From NCBI RefSeq assembly GCF_038070105.1, contig NZ_JBBPBZ010000002.1, forward strand, positions 2,244,001 through 2,308,000: DNA of 64,000 bases, read 5' to 3'. The translations under genes were made by a program, and so were the position numbers. The notes beneath the pieces were generated by a model. It searched no databases and was not told the origin of the DNA. It saw nothing but the letters and a program-made list of their open reading frames with translations. Position 1 is the stretch's first letter. Each line of letters starts with the position of its first letter. Shown here piece after piece: positions 1 through 6,257 of this stretch. Source of the DNA: Methylocystis sp. IM3 (GTDB taxonomy: Bacteria; Pseudomonadota; Alphaproteobacteria; Rhizobiales; Beijerinckiaceae).

Positions 1-117
1 TTTCGTTCGCATGTGACTGGTTCCACACACCCTTCGTCAAGGTTGACGGAACCTTCGTTTAACCTTCCCGCGGCTAGGACTGTCCCAGTCTTGGAGTCGT
101 GACAGGAGTTTTCCCCC

Positions 118-663
118 ATGCTGTCTTCCGCGAGCGCCCGTTGCGCCAGATTCGCCCTCGCTTTCACGGCCGTACTGGCCATGGCGGGCTGCGCGAAGAA
201 TCCGGCGGACGAGGCGGCCGACCTCGCGGGCGGCGTGGGCGGTCCCGGCGGCCCCGGCGGCCGGGGCGGAATCGCCCGCGGCGGAATCGGCGCGCCCGGC
301 AGCCCGCAGGACTTCGCCAGCAATGTCGGCGACCGCATTTTCTTCGAGACCGATTCGACGGACTTGACGGCGGCGGCCCAGTCGACGCTCGACAAACAGG
401 CCGAATGGCTGAATCGCTACGCGCGTTACAGCTTCGCCATCGAGGGGCACGCCGACGAGCGCGGCACGCGCGAATATAATTTCGCGCTGGGCGCCCGCCG
501 CGCCGAGGTGACGAAGAATTACCTGATTTCGCGCGGCGTCGCCGCTTCGCGCATCCGGACCGTGAGCTACGGCAAGGAGCGCCCGGTCGCCGTTTGCGAC
601 GATATTTCCTGCTGGTCGCAGAACCGCCGCGCCGTCACTCTGCTGCCCGGCGGAAATTCCTGA
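118..663 (+). CDS. pal: Peptidoglycan-associated lipoprotein Pal
   Basis: Outer-membrane lipoprotein of the Tol-Pal envelope system. It binds peptidoglycan and helps constrict the outer membrane at division. The N-terminus is a signal peptide ending in the lipobox LAMAGC (lipidated Cys25), followed by a Gly-rich linker at about residues 40-60. An OmpA-C domain follows (about residues 72-178), with the FETDSTDL start, the IEGHADERG peptidoglycan-binding motif and the usual SYGKERPV tail. Its 181 aa are normal for alphaproteobacterial Pal. A GGAG ribosome-binding site sits upstream of the ATG. tolB would be expected just left of the window. The usual next gene, cpoB/ybgF, is not here; tRNA-Trp follows instead. 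Confidence 0.95.
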   Translation: MLSSASARCARFALAFTAVLAMAGCAKNPADEAADLAGGVGGPGGPGGRGGIARGGIGAPGSPQDFASNVGDRIFFETDSTDLTAAAQSTLDKQAEWLNRYARYSFAIEGHADERGTREYNFALGARRAEVTKNYLISRGVAASRIRTVSYGKERPVAVCDDISCWSQNRRAVTLLPGGNS

Positions 664-737
664 CCCGAAATCGACAAACGCCCCTTGCGTCGGCGGCGCT
701 GTTGCGGCATGAGAAGCGCGCGCCGTTTGGCGCCCGC

Positions 738-813
738 AGGAGTGTAGCTCAACTGGTAGAGCACCGGTCTCCAAAACCGGGGGTTGGGGGTTCGAGCCCC
801 TCCACTCCTGCCA
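738..813 (+). tRNA. trpT: tRNA-Trp (CCA anticodon)
   Basis: A full cloverleaf can be drawn. The acceptor AGGAGTG (738-744) pairs with CACTCCT (803-809). The D arm is around TAGCTCAACTGGTAGAGC. The anticodon arm carries loop CTCCAAA with anticodon CCA, and the T arm contains GGTTCGAGCCCC. G810 is the discriminator and CCA (811-813) is encoded. In many proteobacteria this gene precedes secE-nusG, but here it is the left boundary of a decayed integrative element. Confidence 0.96.
768..784 (+). repeat. attL-like core inside tRNA-Trp
   Basis: The 17-bp sequence TCTCCAAAACCGGGGGT covers the anticodon loop and 3' anticodon stem of tRNA-Trp. It recurs exactly at 5325-5341. Tyrosine recombinases often use anticodon-loop or T-arm sequence of tRNA genes as crossover sites. 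Confidence 0.65.
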
Positions 814-1190
814 TTGAAATCAAGAAGTTACACAACAGCCCAAGAATCGCTCCCCGGCCGAGGTAAGCGCCAAGGTATGCGGTTGAGGCTCTTGGGCGCG
901 AATTTGACCGCCCCCCCCGCCTCGCTGTGCGCGGCGGTAAGTTGAAGCAGAGAGGGCTGGGCTACCGGAGCAAATGCAAAGCTCAGGCAGCAGCCAAGCA
1001 GCCGCGATTCCCCGCCCCCGAATCATTCTGCTGTTTTCCGATCGCCGCCCGCGTGCGCCTGTGGCTCTTTTGCAACTACCGCCTGACGTTTTCGCCCGAC
1101 ATTGTTCATGCCGCTCGGCCACGCTTTGCCAGCATGGCGGGCACGGCTACCGTCCTCTTGTTTGAAAGGGCCTTTTTTCAAATGGGAGTT

Positions 1191-1228
1191 GACGGCCCCC
1201 TAGAACGCCTCCGGGCGGGCCGTCTTTT
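1191..1228 (+). terminator. Terminator-like hairpin
   Basis: GACGGCCC (1191-1198) pairs with GGGCCGTC (1217-1224) across an 18-nt loop and is followed by TTTTCC. It lies just upstream of the small gene at 1253. It may end transcription from the left or act as a leader hairpin. Confidence 0.4.
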
Positions 1229-1252
1229 CCTATCTATCGGAAGGGTCAGGCC

Positions 1253-1438
1253 GTGTCGCAAAGAGCAAATTTTACGCACAGTGCGCCACTTACCGCGGAC
1301 GCTCTTGTCGTGCTGTTCGACGCGCTCATTAGCTGCGAAACCACTCGGGAAGCCATTAATGAGGCGCGCACAATTCTGGCCGAGTTCGACAGCGCGAGTG
1401 ACAGGGACGGCGCTGCCAACGGCGCGGATGAAGCCTGA
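1253..1438 (+). CDS. Small hypothetical protein (61 aa)
   Basis: GTG start with a GGAAGG ribosome-binding site eight bases upstream. The product is soluble and acidic at the C-terminus. Its predicted amphipathic centre contains LVVLFDALISCETTREAINE, followed by RTILAEFDSA. I recognise no family. It lies in the decayed tRNA-Trp element between long stretches without genes. The good ribosome-binding site and plausible composition favour a real gene, but a decayed frame is possible. Confidence 0.4.
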   Translation: MSQRANFTHSAPLTADALVVLFDALISCETTREAINEARTILAEFDSASDRDGAANGADEA

Positions 1439-2086
1439 AAAGGGCCTAGCTAATCTGCCCGGATCATCCCCCGCCTCCCCGCTCTCGGCGGTAAGGTGAG
1501 GGGCGAGGGCTGGGGGGTTCGAAGGTGTAGGATTTCCTGCACCTTTGGCGGAAGCTGGGCAAGGGCTCGTGATGCGGGAAATCCCGCATGGGCACATCTC
1601 AGGCGGGAAGCGTGGCCAGCGCCTTGAAGTTCTATGCAAAACAACGATTTGCAGTAGGCGCCGGAAATCCGGCACCTGCAAAGACTGATTGTCAAGACTT
1701 AGCCCAAGGGATTGGGGCTCGCGAATTGTTCGAATCTGCGATCCTCGCGGGGCTCCCCGGCATGACGGAAAACGTGATTCGCGAGCAACTTACCCCGTTC
1801 GGACTGCCCCGTATCCCTCGCCCGAGCCCCATGGATCGCCGCGAGCAACCCGCGAGGCATATCCATGGCCCCTCCGCAATGGGCGCGTCGGGGGGCTTGT
1901 TGGGGGCCTCGACCACCCGCCCGGATGATGGTGCAGGGGCCCGGGTCCATGGGCAAGTGTGCCATGGCGCTGGATCATCCACCACGCCAGAACCGCCAGC
2001 CGTTGTCCCTTTTCTGTTCTTCCTCGGGGGATTAGCTCAGGGTCGTTCCAAAGTCACAACCGCTTCGGGTTCCAACGGAGGCGCAT
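1439..2086. other. Non-coding, hairpin-rich stretch
   Basis: No open frame here has convincing composition or a ribosome-binding site. It holds three hairpins with the same GG-AAAT-CC apex or its reverse complement: stems at 1522-1545 (10 bp), 1572-1589 (7 bp) and 1654-1679 (two 5-bp blocks with a C-A mismatch). Two further inverted repeats follow: GCTCGCGAAT (1717-1726) with ATTCGCGAGC (1777-1786), and CCATGGAT (1829-1836) with ATCCATGG (1861-1868). It may be a structured RNA or a recognition region of the old element; the role is unknown. Confidence 0.5.
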
Positions 2087-2296
2087 ATGAAGAAAATTTC
2101 AGCCCGCAACGTGCTCGAAGGCACAATCAAGGAAATTAAAAAAGGCGCGACCACTTCGCACGTTCTGCTCGACGTGAAGGGTGCCACCATCACAGCGTCG
2201 ATTACCAATGAATCCGTGGAGGAGCTTGGCCTTCAGGTTGGAAAGAAAGCTTACGCAGTGATCAAATCTTCCGAAGTGATGATCGCTGTCGATTAA
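2087..2296 (+). CDS. mop: Mop-domain (molbindin-type) protein
   Basis: A 69-aa protein made of a single Mop/TOBE domain, the small beta-barrel that binds molybdate or tungstate as oligomers. Typical features are MKKISARNVLEGTIKEI, the GATTSHVLLDVKG stretch, ITASITNESVEELGL and the end KKAYAVIKSSEVMIAVD. A GGAG motif precedes the ATG. No modABC genes are nearby, so it is an orphan within the tRNA-Trp element. A cytoplasmic molybdate-buffering role follows from the family; nothing local confirms it. Confidence 0.85.
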   Translation: MKKISARNVLEGTIKEIKKGATTSHVLLDVKGATITASITNESVEELGLQVGKKAYAVIKSSEVMIAVD

Positions 2297-2478
2297 AACT
2301 CCCACGCATGTATCAGGCGTCGGGGTGTTTCCCCGGCGCTGGATGCGGAAGCTTGTCATAGGGGGCCGCTTCCGTTTTGGCCATCGGTCCGAAAAACCAT
2401 CGTCGCTCATGCCCCGGCGCTCGCCTTCGGCGGAGATGCGCAAGACAGTCTAGCTTTGGCTTTTGCTGATCGGCCCGC

Positions 2479-2700
2479 TCAGCAAAGATGTTGGGCGACT
2501 GCGGCTCTCAAGGTCTCTGGCGTGAATGGCTTGGCCAATCGCGGCGCGGCAGAAAGGCGGGCGTCTGAAGCGAGGTGCGCTCCTGAGACTATAAGGTAGC
2601 GTATGCCAAGTTCATCCAGACGTTTCGCTACTGCGCTTGAAAGCGTCCCGCCTAAGTTCCCATGCGCGTCGCATGGTCCGCGAAGATAATAACAGCCCAA
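2479..2700 (-). pseudogene. Response-regulator receiver fragment (C-terminal half)
   Basis: The frame reads NLGGTLSSAVAKRLDELGIR, then YLIVSGAHL, then PRLAKPFTPETLRAAVAQHL. This is the second half of a CheY-like receiver domain, with the Ser/Thr position (VSG) and the conserved Lys of KPF. The first half and a clear phospho-acceptor region are missing: upstream of NLGG the frame reads MGCYYLRGPCDAHG. Its 5' part overlaps, on the opposite strand, the start of the HWE kinase gene. This looks like a rearrangement junction joining two broken genes head to head. Confidence 0.6.
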
Positions 2701-3332
2701 ACTTGGTCATTGCTTTCGCCGACGTAACGAGTGCGCGTAAGCGCGCCGTCGATAACGACCTTCTACTTGCCGAGGCCAAACATCGAATAAAAAACGTGCT
2801 GACCGTCGTGCACGCGCTCGCCATCCAGACGGGAGTTGAAGGGAAATCGGCGAAAGAATACCGCGACGCATTTCTAGGTCGATTGGAGGCGTTCATCAGC
2901 GCGAAAGACCTTTTTGCGCAGTCCGCCGAGGCCCAAGTTAGCCTATCTGCTGTTGTGGACGATGCACTACATGCCGCCAACACTCGTCAGATCGTAGTGG
3001 AACCCAGCCCCTCGATTCCGCTTGACTCTGCACACGTTCGACCTATTCGCATGATCCTCCACGAATTGACGACCAACGCGATCAAGTATGGTGCGTTGTC
3101 GCGCCCAGAAGGACTTGTGCATTTGGGATGGCGCGCCATAGGCGAAGACAAGCCCCAGAACCTTCAGATTGATTGGCGGGAAGAGAGAGGCCCCGTTGTG
3201 TCGCCACCCAATCACCGCGGGTTTGGCATGACCCTCATTGAAAGCAGCGCGAAAAACTGCGGAGGGGAAGCGGATCTGCGGTTCGAACCAGAAGGCTTAC
3301 AGGTGGAAATTCTGATTCCGATGGGGCAGTGA
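2637..3332 (+). CDS. HWE-family sensor histidine kinase, probably 5'-truncated
   Basis: The catalytic part of an HWE kinase. The phospho-acceptor box is LLLAEAKHRIKN (His49), the N box HELTTNAIKYGALS and the G2 box GFGMTLIESS. The tail EPEGLQVEILIP is typical of the ATPase domain. Only a short remnant of a preceding PAS-like domain is left (SPNLVIAFADVTSARKRA), and no sensor domain or membrane segment is visible. Family members normally start with PAS/LOV or GAF domains, so the 231-aa product looks N-terminally truncated. The start given is the first ATG and has no clear ribosome-binding site. Such kinases often feed the PhyR-NepR-EcfG stress response; a NepR-like gene lies 0.2 kb further on. 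Confidence 0.7.
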   Translation: MKASRLSSHARRMVREDNNSPNLVIAFADVTSARKRAVDNDLLLAEAKHRIKNVLTVVHALAIQTGVEGKSAKEYRDAFLGRLEAFISAKDLFAQSAEAQVSLSAVVDDALHAANTRQIVVEPSPSIPLDSAHVRPIRMILHELTTNAIKYGALSRPEGLVHLGWRAIGEDKPQNLQIDWREERGPVVSPPNHRGFGMTLIESSAKNCGGEADLRFEPEGLQVEILIPMGQ

Positions 3333-3354
3333 GTTTCATGGGCCACTGGCGGGG

Positions 3355-3510
3355 CTACTCTTTAAGCTCATTCAACTCCTTCTGAAGCCAGTCCCGGTCG
3401 GTGACATGCAGTTCTTGGATTTCCTCGAAAGGGCGCAGCAGTTCAGCGGCACCGCACCGCGTGGTTGTGTGCATGCAGCAGGCGTAAGCGATGTAATTCT
3501 TCGCGCTCGT
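3355..3510 (-). pseudogene. C-terminal fragment of an unknown gene
   Basis: On the minus strand an open frame ending at a TAG (3355-3357) has protein-like composition: GAAELLRPFEEIQELHV followed by TDRDWLQKELNELKE. No start codon with a ribosome-binding site is present, and the frame loses character upstream of about 3510. I read it as the tail of a small helical protein whose beginning is lost. The family is unrecognised. Confidence 0.35.
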
Positions 3511-3540
3511 TCGATTCCTAGGCGAGTGGAAAGCGGGCCT

Positions 3541-3993
3541 CTAAGCGCGCATCCATTCGGGAATTTTGCCTTTGCCTTCGGCCTCTTCACGCAAGAGGCG
3601 TAGATGGTATTCGAGGTTCGCAAGCGTTTTGCTGAAAGTATCCATCAGGCGCAGAGCATCTTCGGTCGGGCGATGCTCTGCTTGAAGCTCGGCGATGCGC
3701 TCCCGCTGACGACTAACTATTAGCCTCGCCTTGGCGACATGCCGAGTGGCCTTGTCGAGTTCTGTCTCGGGTGCGTCCATTAACGTTGAGAGACGGCCCC
3801 TCCATTCTTCGCCATCCGCCGGGTATGCCGACTCAGCTAACGCCAGTCGCAGCAGCAGCAGCGCCATCCGGTTAGGGAGCGGTTCTTGGATGATCGTTTT
3901 GAGCGAGTGATGAATGGCTTTCCCTAGCTGGCTCTGGATCATCCGCTCATCCTGCGCCTGTTCTTCTAGGCGAAGCGCATCCATTGTAGTCAT
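3541..3993 (-). CDS. NepR-like protein with C-terminal coiled coil
   Basis: The start at 3993 is chosen because GGAG stands seven bases upstream. About 150 aa. Residues ~18-52 (MIQSQLGKAIHHSLKTIIQE, then PLPNRMALLLLRLA) resemble the core of NepR, the anti-sigma factor of the alphaproteobacterial general stress response, which has the pattern LR-x2-Y-x3-V-x-EP-x-P-x-RF-x2-LL. The rest is strongly helical with coiled-coil character (HVAKARLIVSRQRERIAELQ, then FSKTLANLEYHLRLLREEAE). NepR proteins are normally about 60 aa, so the helical extension is unusual. No ecfG or phyR is in the window. Binding to a sigma factor is inference. Confidence 0.6.
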   Translation of the reverse strand: MTTMDALRLEEQAQDERMIQSQLGKAIHHSLKTIIQEPLPNRMALLLLRLALAESAYPADGEEWRGRLSTLMDAPETELDKATRHVAKARLIVSRQRERIAELQAEHRPTEDALRLMDTFSKTLANLEYHLRLLREEAEGKGKIPEWMRA

Positions 3994-4101
3994 TTTCCAC
4001 TCCGCCCGCCTGCGAGATTCTCCTTTCCAGCGTAAGTAGTTTTCACTACGCATTTTCCAGTCTTGCTTGACTGTGCGAACGGGTAACGCTTGCTCGTATC
4101 G

Positions 4102-4356
4102 CTATATGCCATTCGCCCCGCATGGCGCGGCCCGTCCCGATCCCGGTCGCATCCGCCGCAATCCACGTTGAAAAACAGCGAACGCGCTTGCAGCGTGGGA
4201 GGCGGGGATTTGATCGGTAAGTGTGGGCGAATAGACAATAATCGCGTTGTTCTCGCGGAGTTCCACAGAATAAAGGAAATGGTCGACCACTTTTTCCATT
4301 GTAGATTTTGCCGACGCAATACGGTCGGCTGGCTGCATTTGATCGAAGGGTTTCAT
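4102..4356 (-). CDS. Small hypothetical protein, possibly truncated
   Basis: 84 aa, beginning MKPFDQMQPADRIASAKSTM and continuing EKVVDHFLYSVELRENNAII. A GAGG ribosome-binding site lies eight bases before the ATG, and the first ~65 residues look like a real, largely helical cytoplasmic protein. The last ~20 residues (RPGSGRAAPCGANGI) change to low-quality Arg/Gly/Pro composition, suggesting a frameshift or premature end. Family not identified. It lies in the decaying element, downstream of the recombinase fragment on the same strand. Confidence 0.45.
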   Translation of the reverse strand: MKPFDQMQPADRIASAKSTMEKVVDHFLYSVELRENNAIIVYSPTLTDQIPASHAASAFAVFQRGLRRMRPGSGRAAPCGANGI

Positions 4357-4586
4357 GTCGAGAGCCTCAAAATCATGTTTTGAAACGTGGGTGGCACTTC
4401 AGCCCGGCGCGCGCCCGTCAAAATCAGAAGCTTGAGCATCGGACCAAAAGGAAATCCCAAGCTTTCGCTGGCCAGCCAAACACGGCGAAGCTCCGGATCG
4501 TTGAGAACGCGGTCCCGCCCCCGTCCCTTCTCTGAGCTTGGCTTTTCGATTCGGTCGTGTGAGCCTCGGATTGTAGCGTGTTCCAT
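4353..4586 (-). pseudogene. Tyrosine recombinase (P4-type integrase) fragment
   Basis: The frame contains RDRVLNDPELRRVWLASESL followed by GFPFGPMLKLLILTGARRAEV. This matches the start of the catalytic domain of P4-like integrases, including the LTG-x-RR-x-EV box with the first catalytic Arg. Immediately after that box the frame turns into unrelated sequence (PPTFQNMILRLST) and stops. The HxxR and Tyr boxes are absent, as is the N-terminal DNA-binding part. The product cannot be an active recombinase. Position and orientation support an integrase for the tRNA-Trp element. Confidence 0.72.
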
Positions 4587-4801
4587 AGCGTGGATGACGG
4601 CCGACGAGACACAGCGCCGCAGCCAACTCTCTCATTCAGCGCCTTGACCTTTCAGTACGTCTAGGGCAGTAACATAATCTAACGTATCGCAACGTCTTCG
4701 AAACGGCCAGGCCTTGCCTTCACAGCGAAGATTGCGAGCATTTTCAAGACATACGGGCCTCGCTTGAACAGGCTTTGCATGGCCCCAACGGGAACCGCCC
4801 A

Positions 4802-5269
4802 ATGTCAACCGTTAACCGCTCGGATACCGCGACCTTCTACCGGCGAAGCTGCATTTGGCCCTGGGTCATGCTGTCGGCCAGTGTCGCTCTGGCCCTGATC
4901 GTTGCGGCGCTTTTCATGCGCTCGCACGAAGCCAGGACCCTTGTACTCGTGCTTTCTTCTTACTTCGTCTTGTGCGTTCTCAGTGAGGTGCGAGGCGTAG
5001 CCCTTGCAGCTCGAAGCGTTACCTTTCCCTATCGGCTATTCAAATCCTTCCCGCTTCCCGTTCCTTTGCGCAGGACTCTCGATCTCGCGGATATTTATGT
5101 GATTTATTCTTATGACAGTTCCAGCATTCAAAAATGCGCGATCACAACCTTTCGAGGCGACAAGGCGATTGTCTATTTCCCCGACAGGGATGCAAAATAT
5201 GCGTTCTTTTGGTCCATGAACGAAATCAACCGCGAAATCAAAATGGTGCGTGCAGCGAAACCCGCCTGA
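4802..5269 (+). CDS. Hypothetical membrane protein
   Basis: About 155 aa from the internal ATG at 4802; an ATG at 4775 would add nine residues, and neither has a strong ribosome-binding site. Two hydrophobic segments (about residues 21-40, WPWVMLSASVALALIVAALF, and 46-70, ending SSYFVLCVLSEV) are followed by a soluble domain of about 85 residues. That domain contains IYVIYSYDSSSIQKCAITTF, KAIVYFPDRD and FFWSMNEINREI. No family recognised. It is the last gene before the degenerate attachment site and may be cargo. Confidence 0.55.
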   Translation: MSTVNRSDTATFYRRSCIWPWVMLSASVALALIVAALFMRSHEARTLVLVLSSYFVLCVLSEVRGVALAARSVTFPYRLFKSFPLPVPLRRTLDLADIYVIYSYDSSSIQKCAITTFRGDKAIVYFPDRDAKYAFFWSMNEINREIKMVRAAKPA

Positions 5270-5322
5270 AAACTCACGCTCGGCCTGTCGGCTCTCGCCG
5301 GCGTTTTCCGTCACGCGCAACA

Positions 5323-5367
5323 GATCTCCAAAACCGGGGGTGGGAGTTAGGCCCCTCGACTCCCGCC
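5323..5367 (+). repeat. attR-like degenerate tRNA-Trp 3' half
   Basis: GATCTCCAAAACCGGGGGTG at 5323-5342 reproduces the anticodon arm of tRNA-Trp. The following bases keep most of the T arm and acceptor (GCCCCTCGACTCCCGCC against GCCCCTCCACTCCTGCC). The first 17 bp from 5325 are identical to 768-784; the rest carries substitutions and small gaps. No 5' half is present, so this is not a tRNA gene. It is best read as the far attachment site of the element. Confidence 0.7.
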
Positions 5368-5449
5368 TTTGCTCCCACGCTTCTTTTTCCGGCCCGTCTG
5401 GAAGCTGTCCTCGCTCGCCCGATATGAACAACCTCCAGGGAGGCGAAAC

Positions 5450-5671
5450 ATGTCGAAGATCAAGGCGACGATGATCGTGGCGCTTTTGATGGCGGCCGCA
5501 TCCGCGCAGGCCCAGACCTCGGGGCGTTTTCCGTATGACGGGGACATCCAGGCCTATGGCGCCCACTGGCGTTATCAGCACAGGGACTGGAGCCGGCCGG
5601 GCCATCCGGCGAACCCCGGCGTATGCTGGTATTTCAACAGCTACACCGGCGACTGGGTCTGGGAATGCTGA
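5450..5671 (+). CDS. Small exported protein rich in Trp/Tyr
   Basis: 73 aa; the ATG at 5450 is preceded by GGGAGG. The signal peptide MSKIKATMIVALLMAAASAQA should be cleaved before QTSGRF. The mature ~52 residues are aromatic (GAHWRYQHRDW, VCWYFNSYTGDWVWEC) with two Cys that could form a disulfide. No known family. It stands alone just outside the element and its 3' end overlaps that of the opposite-strand gene ending at 5641. Confidence 0.6.
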   Translation: MSKIKATMIVALLMAAASAQAQTSGRFPYDGDIQAYGAHWRYQHRDWSRPGHPANPGVCWYFNSYTGDWVWEC

Positions 5672-5931
5672 AGGCGTGATCGGCGCGAAACCGCTCCGGG
5701 GCGGCCCGGCGCTATGACGATCTGGTCGGCCGGTATGAACTGATAGTCTCTGCTCCTCATGCCTCGCTGGATCAGCGCGCTCGCGGCCTGAGGATCAGCC
5801 TCGTCCGAGAGTTCCAGCGCCCGAGACATGGCGGCTTTGTCTTTGCATGCAGGGTAGCCGAGCCGGCCTGCGGCCAGGATCGTGGACGACGCGGCGAGGG
5901 CCGCCGCCAGGGCTGAAAATGCGAACCTCAT
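5641..5931 (-). CDS. Small exported hypothetical protein
   Basis: 96 aa with an N-terminal signal peptide (MRFAFSALAAALAASSTILA) and a mature part containing GYPACKDKAAMSRALELSDE. The last ~20 residues (PGAVSRRSRLQHSQTQSPV) overlap the end of the gene on the other strand and look poor, so the true end may be damaged. A GGAAG motif lies very close to the ATG. Family unknown. Confidence 0.4.
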   Translation of the reverse strand: MRFAFSALAAALAASSTILAAGRLGYPACKDKAAMSRALELSDEADPQAASALIQRGMRSRDYQFIPADQIVIAPGRPGAVSRRSRLQHSQTQSPV

Positions 5932-5974
5932 TCTTCCCGGTCCATGAAAGCGCGCCGCCCTCGCGCAAATCGCG

Positions 5975-6091
5975 CTAATTGCCGGCGAAAGCCGCCATCA
6001 GGGCGGGCAGCGCGGCGCCGATTTTTACGACGAAAAATGTCACTGAAGCCGCCGCCATGGCCTTGAGCAATATCTCTCCCTGCGGATGCAT
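5975..6091 (-). CDS. Single-pass small membrane protein (38 aa)
   Basis: Begins MHPQGEILLK and carries one hydrophobic helix (AMAAASVTFFVVKIGAALPA) before a short tail. AAGGA stands eight bases before the ATG, the main reason to believe it is translated. No homologous family is recognised. It lies on the strand opposite proB, about 165 bp from the proB start. Confidence 0.42.
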   Translation of the reverse strand: MHPQGEILLKAMAAASVTFFVVKIGAALPALMAAFAGN

Positions 6092-6257
6092 CGGCTCATC
6101 CTTTCTCTTCGAGAACGGATAGCTGACGCGGGCGGGCCGGAAGGCAAGCGACGCGCGCACCTCTTGCGCAAGCGGCGCCGGGCGATTTGCAGTCGCCCCT
6201 TCGCTGGGATAACTCTCCCGCGCCCTCCTGCAACCTTTCAGGCTCCCCCGACACCGC

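Larger units (their letters stand above)
814..5367. mobile_element. Decayed integrative element at tRNA-Trp
   Basis: The stretch lies between the intact tRNA-Trp and a degenerate copy of the tRNA 3' half. The identical core TCTCCAAAACCGGGGGT (17 bp) occurs at 768-784 and 5325-5341, and related sequence continues to the CCA end. Inside are a fragment of a P4-type tyrosine recombinase (4353-4586), truncated regulators, small orphan genes and long non-coding tracts. By eye, base composition is less GC-rich and more variable than in the flanks. That an integrase inserted at the tRNA 3' end and the element then decayed is inference from this layout. Confidence 0.72.

Noticed and set aside
918-1530. 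Weak direct similarity of GCGGTAAG...GAGGGCTGGG at about 918-955 and 1487-1515
   Set aside because: Short, gapped and GC-rich; it could be chance and gives no recognisable repeat boundary.
1588-2139. Open frames on both strands in the 1.5-2.1 kb region
   Set aside because: No ribosome-binding sites, Pro/Gly/Arg-rich composition, and strong inverted repeats instead; treated as non-coding.
2479-2700. PhyR receiver domain for the NepR-like protein nearby
   Set aside because: The fragment lacks the sigma-like domain and resembles stand-alone receivers paired with HWE kinases more than PhyR.
5323-5367. A second tRNA-Trp gene
   Set aside because: Only the 3' half is present, with mutations in the T arm; there is no D arm or 5' acceptor strand.
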